64,000 nt of DNA. Source: CAYOEV01 sp964403075. Lineage in GTDB: Bacteria; Bacteroidota; Bacteroidia; Cytophagales; Cyclobacteriaceae. The position numbers and the translations under genes are program-made. Of this stretch, positions 35,030-43,762 are shown in pieces; the first letter of the stretch is position 1, and each line of letters begins with the position of its first letter. A model generated the notes under the pieces. That model was given only the letters and a program-made list of their open reading frames with translations, was not told the DNA's origin and searched no databases. The DNA lies in contig CAYOEV010000008.1 in the NCBI GenBank assembly GCA_964403075.1, positions 1-64,000 on the forward strand. The letters run 5' to 3'.

Positions 35030-35047
35030 TTCCGATACACATTTAAT
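35014..35047. repeat. 17-base perfect tandem repeat over the lpd stop codon
   Basis: TCCGATACACATTTAAT occurs at 35014-35030 and again at 35031-35047 without a gap. The first copy encodes the last residues of lpd and its stop. The duplication falls just after the coding end, so it does not alter the protein. The rest of 35048-35244 holds no gene or clear terminator that I can see. Confidence 0.85.
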
Positions 35048-35244
35048 GATGAACTCATCCGCCTGCGCTTCTTGCAACTTAGGCAATACCTAGAGGCATG
35101 TGATCTGCCTTTGTTGTAATGGCATCTGCTGTCCCGGGCCTAAACACCCAGACGTAAAAAAGAAACATTGGGTAGAACGGTGACCCAGTGGCCTGTCACA
35201 GGGTAGGCGGAGATTGGAGCACTAAAATTGTGCGTCGGTAACCT

Positions 35245-36780
35245 CTAAATACGATCCACCATGACCTTGTAACTCGGATCTTCCAATACATTCACGTCAA
35301 TGAGCTTATCCGCATTTTTGAGAAGTTTTTGACAATCCGGACTCAGGTGGCGCAAGTGAACCTTTTTACCTACTTTCAAATAGCGCTCAGTTATTTTATT
35401 TAATGCTTCTATGGCCGACATGTCCACCACGCGACTTTCCTTGAAATCGATGATCACCTCCGCCGGATCATTTAGGATATCAAACTTCTCATTGAACGCG
35501 GATACGGATCCGAAGAAGAGGGGTCCATATATTTCATAATGTTTCACACCATCCTCATCGATGGATTTGCGTGCACGAATGCGCTTGGCATTGTCCCAGG
35601 CAAAAACCAATGCCGAAATTATCACACCAATCAATACGGCCAAAGCCAGATTATGTAAAAAAACCGTCACCAGTGTCACAACCACCATCACGAAAATATC
35701 TGAAACCGGCATCCGGTTAAAAGTCTTTAAACTGGCCCACTCGAATGTGCCTATGGCCACCATGATCATCAAACCGGTCAGTGCCGCCATCGGCAACCGT
35801 TCGATGAGTGTAGCGCCAAACATCACAAATAACAACAAGGACACAGCCGCTACAATACCAGATAAGCGCGCTCTGGCGCCATTTGACGTATTTATCAGGC
35901 TTTGACCCACCATGGCGCATCCACCCATCCCTGAGAAAGTGCCTGACGCAATATTGGCAATCCCCTGAGCGACTGCTTCCTTATTACCTCGTCCCCGTGT
36001 TTCCGTGATCTCATCAAGGATGTTCAAAGTCAATAAACTCTCAATCAGGCCCACTCCCGCAAAGATTGCCGCATAAGGAAAAATGATTTTAATGGTTGCT
36101 AGACTTAACGGAACGGTAGGAAGATGAAAAGGCGGAAAACCACCCTGAATGGAAGCTAGGTCACCCACTGTGCGCGTATCTATATCCAAACCAACTACTA
36201 TGGCAAAGACGCCCATTATGGCTACCAAAGAAGCTGGTATGGCCCGGGTCAATTTAGGTAAGCCCCAGATGATGAGCATGGTCAATAGCACGAGACCCAA
36301 CAGCGTAAACAAAGCTGAGCCTGTCAGCCAATGACCAGAAGCATCTTTAAACTGGTCCAATTGTGACATGAATATGATAATGGCCAACCCATTGACAAAT
36401 CCAAAAATTACCGGATGCGGCACTAGGCGCATCAATTTTCCCAGACGCAACAAACCAGCGATTATTTGAATAATTCCAGCCAAAATTACTGTGGCAAATA
36501 CGTATTCCGGCCCGTGCGTGATGGCCAGGCTTACCACAACCACAGCCACAGCCCCGGTGGCACCTGATATCATCCCCGGTCTTCCTCCTAAAATGGTAGT
36601 GACCAACCCCATTACAAATGCAGCGTACAAACCATTCAGCGGAGACAAGCCGGCAATCAATGCGAAAGCCACGGCTTCAGGAATCAAAGCCAAGGCCACC
36701 GTAAGACCGGAAAGTACTTCCGTTTTATAATCCACCTGCTGTTTGAAATCAAAGAGGTTCAAATATTTTCTCATGTGCAT
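35245..36780 (-). CDS. SulP family inorganic anion transporter with STAS domain
   Basis: A 511-residue membrane protein. About ten to twelve helices occupy residues 20-400, starting with LSGLTVALALIPEAVAFALI, the SulP signature. A cytosolic STAS domain (about 410-500) follows with VIIDFKESRVVDMSAIEALNKI. Family members carry sulfate, bicarbonate or other anions, usually with Na+ or H+. The substrate here cannot be read, and no carbonic anhydrase or sulfur gene lies next to it; cysM/cysE are 4 kb away. Starts at the first of two ATGs (36780; the other is 36774). Confidence 0.93.
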   Translation of the reverse strand: MHMRKYLNLFDFKQQVDYKTEVLSGLTVALALIPEAVAFALIAGLSPLNGLYAAFVMGLVTTILGGRPGMISGATGAVAVVVVSLAITHGPEYVFATVILAGIIQIIAGLLRLGKLMRLVPHPVIFGFVNGLAIIIFMSQLDQFKDASGHWLTGSALFTLLGLVLLTMLIIWGLPKLTRAIPASLVAIMGVFAIVVGLDIDTRTVGDLASIQGGFPPFHLPTVPLSLATIKIIFPYAAIFAGVGLIESLLTLNILDEITETRGRGNKEAVAQGIANIASGTFSGMGGCAMVGQSLINTSNGARARLSGIVAAVSLLLFVMFGATLIERLPMAALTGLMIMVAIGTFEWASLKTFNRMPVSDIFVMVVVTLVTVFLHNLALAVLIGVIISALVFAWDNAKRIRARKSIDEDGVKHYEIYGPLFFGSVSAFNEKFDILNDPAEVIIDFKESRVVDMSAIEALNKITERYLKVGKKVHLRHLSPDCQKLLKNADKLIDVNVLEDPSYKVMVDRI

Positions 36781-37199
36781 GCCGTCACAACGCTCAGGCT
36801 GTAGGTTAAATCCGAAGTAATGACCAATGGGATGGCCCTCTGAAATATCTACTTAGAAAAAGTAGCGTTGAGGACGATGCGCCTGTTGGGCGTGTGAAAA
36901 TAATTAATTTCAGTATGTGAAGCTAGTATAAATAAGCTTACTGCGATAAGGCGCTGCGACTAAAATCAGCATAAATAAAATATGCCCCTGAATGTGTATT
37001 CACTGCCATGCATTCACGATTCCCCGCCCTACAGGTGTTGTTGTTAGGCTGCTCAGTACCTCCCGAACAATGGCGTAATGCGTATCCTCTGCAGTACCAA
37101 ACGTTTTGAATGAGCCTCAAGATATTGACGCCATCAGTTCGTTTCACGAATACATTTTGAACAGTATCTGACAAGAGTTTGATTAAATTTAATCTTTCC
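36781..37199. other. Gene-free intergenic stretch between SulP transporter and PaaE-like reductase
   Basis: A 419-base region between divergent genes. An 87-codon minus-strand frame at 36938-37201 is judged spurious (no initiation signal, unusual composition, divergent overlap with the reductase start). The sequence just before the reductase ATG, TAAATTTA at about 37184-37191, is a one-mismatch TAnnTTTG and could be its -7 element. No RNA structure or repeat was convincing. Confidence 0.5.
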
Positions 37200-38264
37200 A
37201 TGGTAACATTTCATACATTAATCGTGAGGGAAGTGCAACCACTGACCAAAGAAGCAGTGGCCATACAGTTCGAAGTCCCTGATGCCCTGAAGGAATTATT
37301 CGTCTACAAGCAAGGTCAACACCTGACCCTAAAAACCACCATCAACGGCGAAGAGGTGCGCAGGTCGTATTCTGTCAGCAGCTGTCCCCTGGACGAGCCC
37401 CTGACGGTGGCCATCAAGCAAGTGCCAGGAGGTAAATTTTCTACCTATGCGAATACCGTACTTCAGGCCGGTGACAAACTGGAGGTAATGGCCCCAACGG
37501 GTCATTTTTACAGGCCCCTGGACCAGGCCAATGACCACCTATACGTGGCCTTTGCCAGTGGAAGTGGCATCACCCCTATCCTGTCCATTGTTAAAACTAC
37601 GCTACTCACTGAGCCTAAAAGCAGCTTCATTCTTTTTTATGGCAACCGTACCATGGATAGCATCATGTACAAAGAAAAACTCGAAGGACTCAAAAACGAA
37701 TTCATGGGTAGACTGAGCTTGCATCATATTCTAAGCCAGGAAAGACAAGAGAGTGACTTGTTCAGTGGCCGTATCGACAAAGAAAAAATTGAAAGATTTG
37801 CACACATATATTTCCATCCACTGGAGGTGGCCGATTTTTTCACGTGTGGACCAGAGCAGATGATGCGGACAGTGAAAGAAACACTAGGTGAATTGGGCGT
37901 GGCAGAAAAACAGATTCACATGGAGTTGTTCACCTCTCCGCTCGGCAAGCTCGACGGCGAAAGAAAGCAGGTAAAACGTGTAAAAGCCCAGAGCCAGATC
38001 GTCATTCTTCAGGATGGCAACCGATTCGAGTTTCCATATAACTCGGACCTGAATATTTTGGATGCCGCATTTGAAAAAGGAGCCGATCTTCCATTTGCCT
38101 GTAAAGGAGGCGTATGCAGCACCTGTGCAGCAAAAGTGCTGGAAGGGGAGGTAAAAATGGCAGTCAACTATGCATTGGCTCCCGATGAACTGGATGCCGG
38201 CCTGGTGCTTACCTGCCAGTCCTACCCAACTTCAGACCGAGTGGTCATTAGCTTCGACGAATAA
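37200..38264 (+). CDS. PaaE-like ferredoxin-NAD(P)H reductase with C-terminal 2Fe-2S domain
   Basis: A 354-residue electron-transfer flavoprotein. Order: FAD-binding domain with RRSYSVSSCP near 54, NAD(P)H domain with FASGSGITPILSI near 117, and a plant-type 2Fe-2S ferredoxin domain with CKGGVCSTCAAKVL near 305 and a fourth Cys in LTCQSYP. This is the layout of PaaE, the reductase of phenylacetyl-CoA epoxidase, but no paaABCD genes are present. In Bacteroidota such orphan reductases serve other oxygenases. The ATG at 37200 is chosen over one 21 bases upstream because the family starts near VTFHTLIV. A terminator follows. Confidence 0.85.
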   Translation: MVTFHTLIVREVQPLTKEAVAIQFEVPDALKELFVYKQGQHLTLKTTINGEEVRRSYSVSSCPLDEPLTVAIKQVPGGKFSTYANTVLQAGDKLEVMAPTGHFYRPLDQANDHLYVAFASGSGITPILSIVKTTLLTEPKSSFILFYGNRTMDSIMYKEKLEGLKNEFMGRLSLHHILSQERQESDLFSGRIDKEKIERFAHIYFHPLEVADFFTCGPEQMMRTVKETLGELGVAEKQIHMELFTSPLGKLDGERKQVKRVKAQSQIVILQDGNRFEFPYNSDLNILDAAFEKGADLPFACKGGVCSTCAAKVLEGEVKMAVNYALAPDELDAGLVLTCQSYPTSDRVVISFDE

Positions 38265-38269
38265 AAAAA

Positions 38270-38295
38270 GTCTACCCATTGGGCAGACCCTTTTC
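38270..38295. terminator. Terminator after the PaaE-like gene, possibly bidirectional
   Basis: GTCTACCC (38270-38277), loop ATT, GGGCAGAC (38281-38288) with one mismatch, followed by CCTTTTC. Upstream is a run of seven A, so it could also stop transcription of the convergent secreted-protein gene ending at 38324. Confidence 0.75.
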
Positions 38296-38323
38296 AAGAT
38301 GAAATAATAAACAATCAAAAATC

Positions 38324-38920
38324 TTAACGAATGTTCACCGAACGTGTGGTGGAAACGAGGCGATTGCCAACTACAACGGAATAACGACCATCTGGACTTT
38401 CGGAAAAATCTAAAATCTTACCCAAGTGTGACGCATCTTCAGAAACTAATTCACCACTATACAGGAGCAGCCCAGTATGATCGTAAACCTGTATTTTAGC
38501 TCCATTCTCGTTGGCTTTAAACCAATTCACAATGATTTTTTTTCCGCGCTGATGTATCACGGGTCGGTAACTCACCACTTGTTTGTCAAAATCAATTTCT
38601 ATACCGTGTCCACTGATGACAACAGGCAGTGTTTCCACTTTCTTATCATCAGACCATTCCAATTGATAGCCGCCCAAAGGAAGGCGACCAAAATCAAAAG
38701 ATTTGGCGAACGGTCGACCCCCTTCTATTTCCAACTTAGCCAATTCTTTCCCATTAGATGTCTTCAATTTTAAGACCATGGGCAGATCATTTTCTATCGA
38801 TACGCGGATCGAACGCTCGCCGGTAACTTCAACGATGAGTTGTCCATTTTTCTCACCCGCCTGACTCCAGGCGGCCATGAATGTCATAACCGCAAAGCCT
38901 AATACTTTAATTGCCTTCAT
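38324..38920 (-). CDS. Secreted protein of unknown function, beta-rich
   Basis: A 198-residue protein with an N-terminal signal peptide (MKAIKVLGFAVMTFMAAWSQA). The mature part has alternating strands resembling immunoglobulin-like folds (for example QLIVEVTGERSIRVSIEND, PLGGYQLEWSDDKK, KIQVYDHTGLLLYSG, DGRYSVVVGNRLVS), with a C-terminal end SVNIR. The tail resembles the sorting domains of type IX secretion (YDHTGLLLYSG and a final strand with no further domain), but a clear T9SS tail is not certain. A -7 element lies at 38958-38965. Confidence 0.65.
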   Translation of the reverse strand: MKAIKVLGFAVMTFMAAWSQAGEKNGQLIVEVTGERSIRVSIENDLPMVLKLKTSNGKELAKLEIEGGRPFAKSFDFGRLPLGGYQLEWSDDKKVETLPVVISGHGIEIDFDKQVVSYRPVIHQRGKKIIVNWFKANENGAKIQVYDHTGLLLYSGELVSEDASHLGKILDFSESPDGRYSVVVGNRLVSTTRSVNIR

Positions 38921-38957
38921 GCTGCTTTTCTTAATGTGTAAGTAATAAATCTTGATG

Positions 38958-38965
38958 CAAAACTA
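38958..38965 (-). promoter_or_regulatory. -7 promoter element for the secreted protein gene
   Basis: On the minus strand this reads TAGTTTTG, an exact TAnnTTTG match, 37 bases upstream of the start codon. Two TTG candidates lie 17 and 23 bases further upstream. Confidence 0.5.
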
Positions 38966-39002
38966 GCGGCGATTCTGACCCTCAATGGCAACTATTTATT
39001 CC

Positions 39003-39031
39003 ATAATATGTGTTATTTTAACACATATTAT
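39003..39031. repeat. Perfect 13-base inverted repeat in an AT-rich intergenic region
   Basis: ATAATATGTGTTA (39003-39015), spacer TTT, TAACACATATTAT (39019-39031). It lies between the divergent secreted-protein gene and the AraC-type gene, at the start of an almost pure A/T stretch (39000-39080). It could be the operator of the AraC-type regulator or a strong hairpin; the sequence alone does not decide. Confidence 0.8.
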
Positions 39032-39166
39032 ATATTTTTCATTTGCAATACATTATAATATAACATAATTTTTATAAGGTTCGTAACGCGAATAAGCTGT
39101 ATTTCAAAATATTGCAACTGTAGCTGCCTTTTAATACCAGTTTTTAACAATGTCACAATCGGTTAG

Positions 39167-40040
39167 ATGAAAGCCACACTAGAAAACATAACTACGTCAA
39201 AAGACCACTCAGTATCGCTTCGTCAATTCGATCACAAAGACCGAAATACCCGACCGTTCTGGCATTTCCATCCTGAGTTAGAACTGGTTTATGTAAACGG
39301 TGGGAGCGGCAAAAGGCATGTGGGCGCCCATTTGTCTTATTTCCATGAGGGAGAATTGGTGCTCATCGGTTCCAATCTGCCTNNNNNNNNNNCAAGGGTT
39401 CACCCATCGCTTAAATGGCTACAAAACAGAAACTGTTTTACAGATGTTGCCCGACTTTTTAGGTCCACATTTTTTCGAAAGCCCGGAAATGCGTTGGATT
39501 CAACAATTGATTGAAAGATCGAAATTGGGCCTTTCATTTTTTGGAAAAACGAAAGCCACTGTTGGCCCACTTATCGAAGTGCTACCAAAGCTCAACCCTT
39601 TCGAACGAATTTTAGGCATCCTACGCATCCTTCAGGCGCTCGCAAAATCACATGAATACCACATTTTAAATGCCTCTGGTTTTTCTTTTGAAGTGGTACA
39701 ACAAGACAACGTTCGTCTGAACCGGGTACTTAATTATGTAAGGGAACATTTTAAAGAACCCCTTTCCATACCGGAGATGGCCGACTACACCAGCATGACT
39801 GAACCTTCCTTTTGCCGGTACTTCAAAGGCACCACCGGAAAGTCTTTCATTCAGTTTCTGAATGAATATCGGCTGGTACATGCCGTTAAATTGCTATCTG
39901 AAGAGAACATGAGCATCCAGGAAGTGTGTTATGCGAGTGGATTCAACAATTACTCTCATTTTACAAAACTCTTTAAACAATTCCAGGGCCGAACCCCCTC
40001 GGACTACCGAAAGAGTGTCAAGCACCTCGTAACAGAATAA
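39167..40040 (+). CDS. AraC family regulator, interrupted by an assembly gap
   Basis: One regulator split by 10 N (39383-39392). Frame one runs from the ATG at 39167: a cupin-like N-terminal domain starts with SVSLRQFDHK, then FWHFHPELELVYVNGGSGKRHVG. After the gap the same protein continues in another frame (about 39393-40040) with PDFLGPHFFESPEMRWIQ and the AraC DNA-binding domain: IPEMADYTSMTEPSFCRYFK and IQEVCYASGFNNYSHFTKLFK. The frame change is best explained by missing sequence of unknown length at the gap rather than a true frameshift. The palindrome 39003-39031 lies 135 bases upstream. Target unknown; possibly itself or the divergent secreted-protein gene. Confidence 0.85.
39383..39392. 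other. Assembly gap (10 N)
   Basis: Ten ambiguous bases. The two flanking frames join only if the number of missing bases differs from ten by a non-multiple of three. Confidence 0.99.
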
Positions 40041-40208
40041 GGTCTGTACCATTTAAATGCCACGCCGGCAGTCTGCAATCAAATTGATGTGCACCTGGAA
40101 TTGCTGTATACCGGGGCCCTCACCATCCTTCGAAATTGTCTACAGCAGGCTGGAGCATCTACGAAGGCCCGTTCGTATCCACAGCTGGTCATTTACACAG
40201 TTTTCTCC

Positions 40209-41090
40209 TTAATCAAACAATCCTGAGCTCAAATAGCGGTCACCCCGATCACAGACTATAAATACGATCACACCCGCCTCCAGCGTTGCTGCTACCTGCA
40301 AGGCGGCAGTCAAAGCACCACCACTACTCATCCCTGACATTATGGCCTCTTCGGAAGCCAGCCTTCGAGCCATGTTTCTGGCTTGTTCTTCGCTCACATC
40401 GATAATCCGATCTACACGATCCCGTTCAAATATCTTCGGTAAATATTCTGGGGACCAACGACGAATACCTGGGATTTTTGATCCCTCCGTCGGTTGTGTG
40501 CCCACGATCTGTACGTGTGCATTTTGAGATTTTAAATACCGGCTCACACCCATGATCGTTCCGGTGGTACCCATGGCGCTTACAAAATGAGTGACCTTTC
40601 CATGGGTATCTTGCCATATCTCAGGACCCGTCGTCTGCGCGTGCATTTTATAGTTATCCGGATTAGCAAACTGGTTTAAGATGAAATATCCGTCTTCCCT
40701 TGCCTTTTTTTCAGCCAGTTCACGACTGTATTCAATGGTTTTTTCACCCGGAGTCAGTATAAGTTCTGCCCCATAAGCCTTCATCGCCTGCTTTCTCTCA
40801 ATGGTGGCAGATGCCGGCATCACCAGGGTCATGTGCAGTCCCATCATCCGGGCAATCATCGCGAGTGCTATGCCAGTATTGCCGCTGGTTGCCTCTATTA
40901 ACCGATCGCCTTGACGAATTTCCCCGCGATCCATTGCACTTTTAATCATGTGGTAAGCCGCCCGGTCTTTTACGCTCCCACCTGGATTTTGTCCCTCCAG
41001 TTTGCCCAAGATTTTCACATTTTTGTAAGGATTCAATCGGTTGATTTCCACTAGCGGCGTTCCGCCAATTAAGTCAAATAAAGCATTCAT
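40209..41090 (-). CDS. cysM: Cysteine synthase (CysM type)
   Basis: A 293-residue PLP enzyme that makes cysteine from O-acetylserine and sulfide or thiosulfate. The Schiff-base Lys is in NPGGSVKDRAAY near residue 42, the substrate loop EATSGNTGIALAMI near 66, and the PLP phosphate loop MGTTGTIMGV near 171. The length (about 290) and the AIMSGMSSGGALTAA end fit CysM rather than CysK, though this split is not certain. It follows serine acetyltransferase by 105 bases on the same strand, so the two supply and use O-acetylserine. Confidence 0.93.
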   Translation of the reverse strand: MNALFDLIGGTPLVEINRLNPYKNVKILGKLEGQNPGGSVKDRAAYHMIKSAMDRGEIRQGDRLIEATSGNTGIALAMIARMMGLHMTLVMPASATIERKQAMKAYGAELILTPGEKTIEYSRELAEKKAREDGYFILNQFANPDNYKMHAQTTGPEIWQDTHGKVTHFVSAMGTTGTIMGVSRYLKSQNAHVQIVGTQPTEGSKIPGIRRWSPEYLPKIFERDRVDRIIDVSEEQARNMARRLASEEAIMSGMSSGGALTAALQVAATLEAGVIVFIVCDRGDRYLSSGLFD

Positions 41091-41195
41091 ACATTTTTGG
41101 TATTTCTCACCGCTGCGCCTGGCTTATTTTTAATCAATCATTGAGTGTAAAGAGCAGCCAGCGTTGTAACCTCCTTCACCAACGATGTGATCCGT

Positions 41196-42011
41196 TCAAT
41201 TCTTTATGGTTATCAGGTTTTCGGTATCGCCTTCCTTTACGCGGGTCTGGTAATAAACCTTAGTGCCTGCCGGCACACTTCTGGTTAGCCATACATTTCC
41301 ACCTATTACTGAGCCTTCCCCTATGACGGTTTCACCTCCCAGGATCGTAGCCCCCGAATAAATGACCACATGATTCTCAATGGTAGGGTGTCTTTTGCGA
41401 TTGGCCGCCTCCTTATCCACACTTAGGGCACCAAGCGTTACGCCCTGGTAAATCTTCACATGGTCTCCAATTACCGTGGTTTCCCCAATCACCACCCCAG
41501 TGCCATGATCAATAAAAAAGTGTCGCCCAATTTGAGCACCCGGGTGGATATCGATTCCCGTACGACTGTGTGCATTTTCTGTAATTCCTCTTGGAATGAT
41601 TTGTACGCCCAATTCAAGCAGTTCATGTGCCACACGATAAGACGCAATGGCATAAAATCCCGGGTATGATCGAATGATCTCCTGATGACTTTTAGCGGCG
41701 GGATCCCAATTATAAATGGCCTGTACATCTTCGTGGAGCAACTGATAAATGGATGGTATCCCCTGAAAAAATTGCGTCACAACCATTTTCGGATCTATGG
41801 TCGGCTGGTTGTCGAGCAGCTGCGCCAGTTTTAATTCAAGCCGTGCAAAACCGCGGTGAAGCACATGCCTATCACCTATGGCCTCATTACTGAAGTTCGG
41901 GAAAAGCAATCCGAGTAAATCATTGAAAAACAGGGTAATATCCTCAGATTTCGGACACTGTCTGCATTCCGAGTGGGCTTTTAATAATTCCTGTATAAAT
42001 TCATCTTTCAC
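41196..42011 (-). CDS. cysE: Serine O-acetyltransferase
   Basis: A 271-residue enzyme forming O-acetylserine, the first step of cysteine synthesis. The N-terminal helical domain (1-150) is followed by a left-handed beta helix of hexapeptide repeats with the active-site DHGTGVVIGETTVIGDHVKI near 173. The sequence has a Cys-x-x-Cys pair early (residues 17 and 20, SECRQCP). The start codon is GTG, directly preceded by an in-frame TAA, so no earlier start exists. It precedes cysM. Confidence 0.93.
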   Translation of the reverse strand: MKDEFIQELLKAHSECRQCPKSEDITLFFNDLLGLLFPNFSNEAIGDRHVLHRGFARLELKLAQLLDNQPTIDPKMVVTQFFQGIPSIYQLLHEDVQAIYNWDPAAKSHQEIIRSYPGFYAIASYRVAHELLELGVQIIPRGITENAHSRTGIDIHPGAQIGRHFFIDHGTGVVIGETTVIGDHVKIYQGVTLGALSVDKEAANRKRHPTIENHVVIYSGATILGGETVIGEGSVIGGNVWLTRSVPAGTKVYYQTRVKEGDTENLITIKN

Positions 42012-42074
42012 TAGCCCTTAAACGTTGGTCAACCGACGATTGTTCGATTATCCCCAACGACCTCACTGCGCATT

Positions 42075-42245
42075 ATGAGTAAAATTGCTTTACCCATGGT
42101 CATCGCACTTTTTCTTTTATCTTTTGGAGTAGTGACACAGGATATCTACAAGCAAGAGTTGTCACGCGCCCGCGTGGCATGCGATTCATTTTTCAAGCAT
42201 ATTGAACAACCTCCATTTTCTCGAACTTTTCCATCAACTTTGTGA
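42075..42245 (+). CDS. Small secreted or membrane peptide, 56 residues
   Basis: ATG at 42075 to TGA at 42243-42245. The first 21 residues (MSKIALPMVIALFLLSFGVV) look like a signal peptide or membrane helix, and the rest (TQDIYKQELSRARVACDSFF) is a charged helix. It is followed by the nfuA-like gene after 15 bases, and its 3' end contains the CAACTTTG -7-like element of that gene. The signal-like N-terminus makes it more than a random frame, but no homologue is known to me. Confidence 0.4.
   Translation: MSKIALPMVIALFLLSFGVVTQDIYKQELSRARVACDSFFKHIEQPPFSRTFPSTL
42235..42242 (+). promoter_or_regulatory. -7-like promoter element of the NfuA-type gene
   Basis: CAACTTTG differs from TAnnTTTG at the first base only. 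It lies 18 bases before the ATG and would give a leader of about ten bases. The same octamer stands ten bases before sucA. Confidence 0.4.
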
Positions 42246-42260
42246 TTAATTTTATTATCA

Positions 42261-42848
42261 ATGAATACAAGCTCAAATAAAACCTACGCCTTTTATACAG
42301 AGTCCAATCCGAATCCAAATTCTCTAAAATTTGTGACCGACGAGATGCTCATGCCTGAGGGAGTTAGTAGAGATTATCCTGATTTACCCAGTGCCCATGA
42401 GGCACCTTTAGCTCAGGCGCTTTTTACCCAATTCCCGTACATCACGCGCGTCTTTTACATGAGCAATTTTGTTACGGTCACCAAACAAGCGGAAGTCGAC
42501 TGGTATGAGGTGAAAAACGATATTCAGCAATTTATTAAAGATCACCTGGAGGCAGGTAAACCCCTCCTCAACGCACAAATAGAGGCCTTAGATCACGAAA
42601 TTCTTGAGGATGACACAGATTCAGTGGCCGAAATCAAAAAAATTCTGGACGAATACATAAGACCAGCTGTGGAAATGGACGGAGGTGCCATCTCTTTTCA
42701 CTCGTTTACTGATGGAAAGGTGAAAGTCACACTCCAGGGCAGTTGCAGTGGTTGTCCTTCCTCGATGGTTACACTCAAAGCGGGCATTGAAAATTTGCTG
42801 AAACGCATGGTGCCTGAGGTCAGGGAAGTTGAAGCAGTGGGTGGCTGA
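42261..42848 (+). CDS. NfuA-type iron-sulfur carrier protein
   Basis: A 195-residue protein of the Nfu/NifU-C family that delivers 4Fe-4S clusters to target enzymes. The N-terminal Nfu_N-like domain (residues 8-90: NPNSLKFVTDEMLMPEG) is followed by the NifU C-terminal domain, with the cluster-binding Cys pair in GSCSGCPSSMVTLKAGIE near 161. An acidic linker separates the two. Its stop and that of the convergent rhomboid gene abut with no gap. Confidence 0.9.
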   Translation: MNTSSNKTYAFYTESNPNPNSLKFVTDEMLMPEGVSRDYPDLPSAHEAPLAQALFTQFPYITRVFYMSNFVTVTKQAEVDWYEVKNDIQQFIKDHLEAGKPLLNAQIEALDHEILEDDTDSVAEIKKILDEYIRPAVEMDGGAISFHSFTDGKVKVTLQGSCSGCPSSMVTLKAGIENLLKRMVPEVREVEAVGG

Positions 42849-43754
42849 TCACTTGCTTGCATCGAATAGTTTTTGCTTTTCCTCTTTGCTGAGACTCTCG
42901 TAGCCAGATTGGGAAATTTTATCTAAGATAAGATCAATTTCCTCTTGACTAGTTTGCGACTGTCCTGATTTGAATGCAGGACTTCCATATTTCTTACTTG
43001 TTTGTGCGGAAGCACTCCGGTTACCAGATCGGTGCGTCACCTTAATTTTCGATTGCGGTGAAAAAATTTTGTTGAACCAATCCAATGCATTAGTAATCCA
43101 GGCACCCCAATCATTGCCTTGCTTCAACTGGGTGATGTAGCCAAAGCCCATGAGCGCACCCCCTAGGTGAGCAATCTCACCTCCAGCATTGGGCCCTCCA
43201 GTACCCATGAGCGCCAAGATTACCTGCACCAAGGCAATGTACTTGATCTTGACAGGTCCAAAAAAGAGGAGAAAAAAAGTATAGTTGGGCATAAAAACAG
43301 CTGCCCCGACCACCGTTGCCGTGACACCTGCACTAGCACCCACAATGGTCGACTGGCCCACGGCACCGGCAAACATCGGCAGGGCATTGTAGGCAAGCAC
43401 ATAGGCCAAACCGCCCATTAGACCCCCCAACAGGTAAAGCGCTACCACTTTTTTACTACCCAAAAATTCCTGAATCAGTTTACCAAACCAATAAAACCAA
43501 AGCATGTTGAACAACACATGAAAAAACCCGGCATGTACAAACTGATAGGTGATCCATGTCCAAAGGCGCGTGAGCATCGTCCCGAAATTCGCTGGCAGCC
43601 CAAAGTAGTCTCTCTGAAATCCTGCACCTATAAATAATGACAGAATGCCAAATACCACAAAAACAATGGCATTGATCAGGATGATCTGCGCCACGGCATT
43701 GTTTGGCTTATTCCAAACATTTCTAAAATCACTTAAAAAATCGGCCTGATTCAT
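42849..43754 (-). CDS. Rhomboid family intramembrane serine protease (first copy)
   Basis: A 301-residue protein with about six membrane helices. The catalytic Ser sits in VGASAGVTATVVG near residue 137 and the catalytic His in IAHLGGALMGFGY near 195; HAGFFHVLFNMLWF near 77 is the other family signature. A charged C-terminal tail of about 80 residues, ending SKEEKQKLFDASK, follows. Substrate unknown. It follows the second rhomboid gene by eight bases. Confidence 0.92.
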   Translation of the reverse strand: MNQADFLSDFRNVWNKPNNAVAQIILINAIVFVVFGILSLFIGAGFQRDYFGLPANFGTMLTRLWTWITYQFVHAGFFHVLFNMLWFYWFGKLIQEFLGSKKVVALYLLGGLMGGLAYVLAYNALPMFAGAVGQSTIVGASAGVTATVVGAAVFMPNYTFFLLFFGPVKIKYIALVQVILALMGTGGPNAGGEIAHLGGALMGFGYITQLKQGNDWGAWITNALDWFNKIFSPQSKIKVTHRSGNRSASAQTSKKYGSPAFKSGQSQTSQEEIDLILDKISQSGYESLSKEEKQKLFDASK

Positions 43755-43762
43755 AATTAAGC

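Noticed and set aside
36938..37201. 87-codon minus-strand open frame upstream of the PaaE-like gene
   Set aside because: It overlaps the PaaE-like start, has no signal peptide or domain and an uneven composition; treated as a chance frame.
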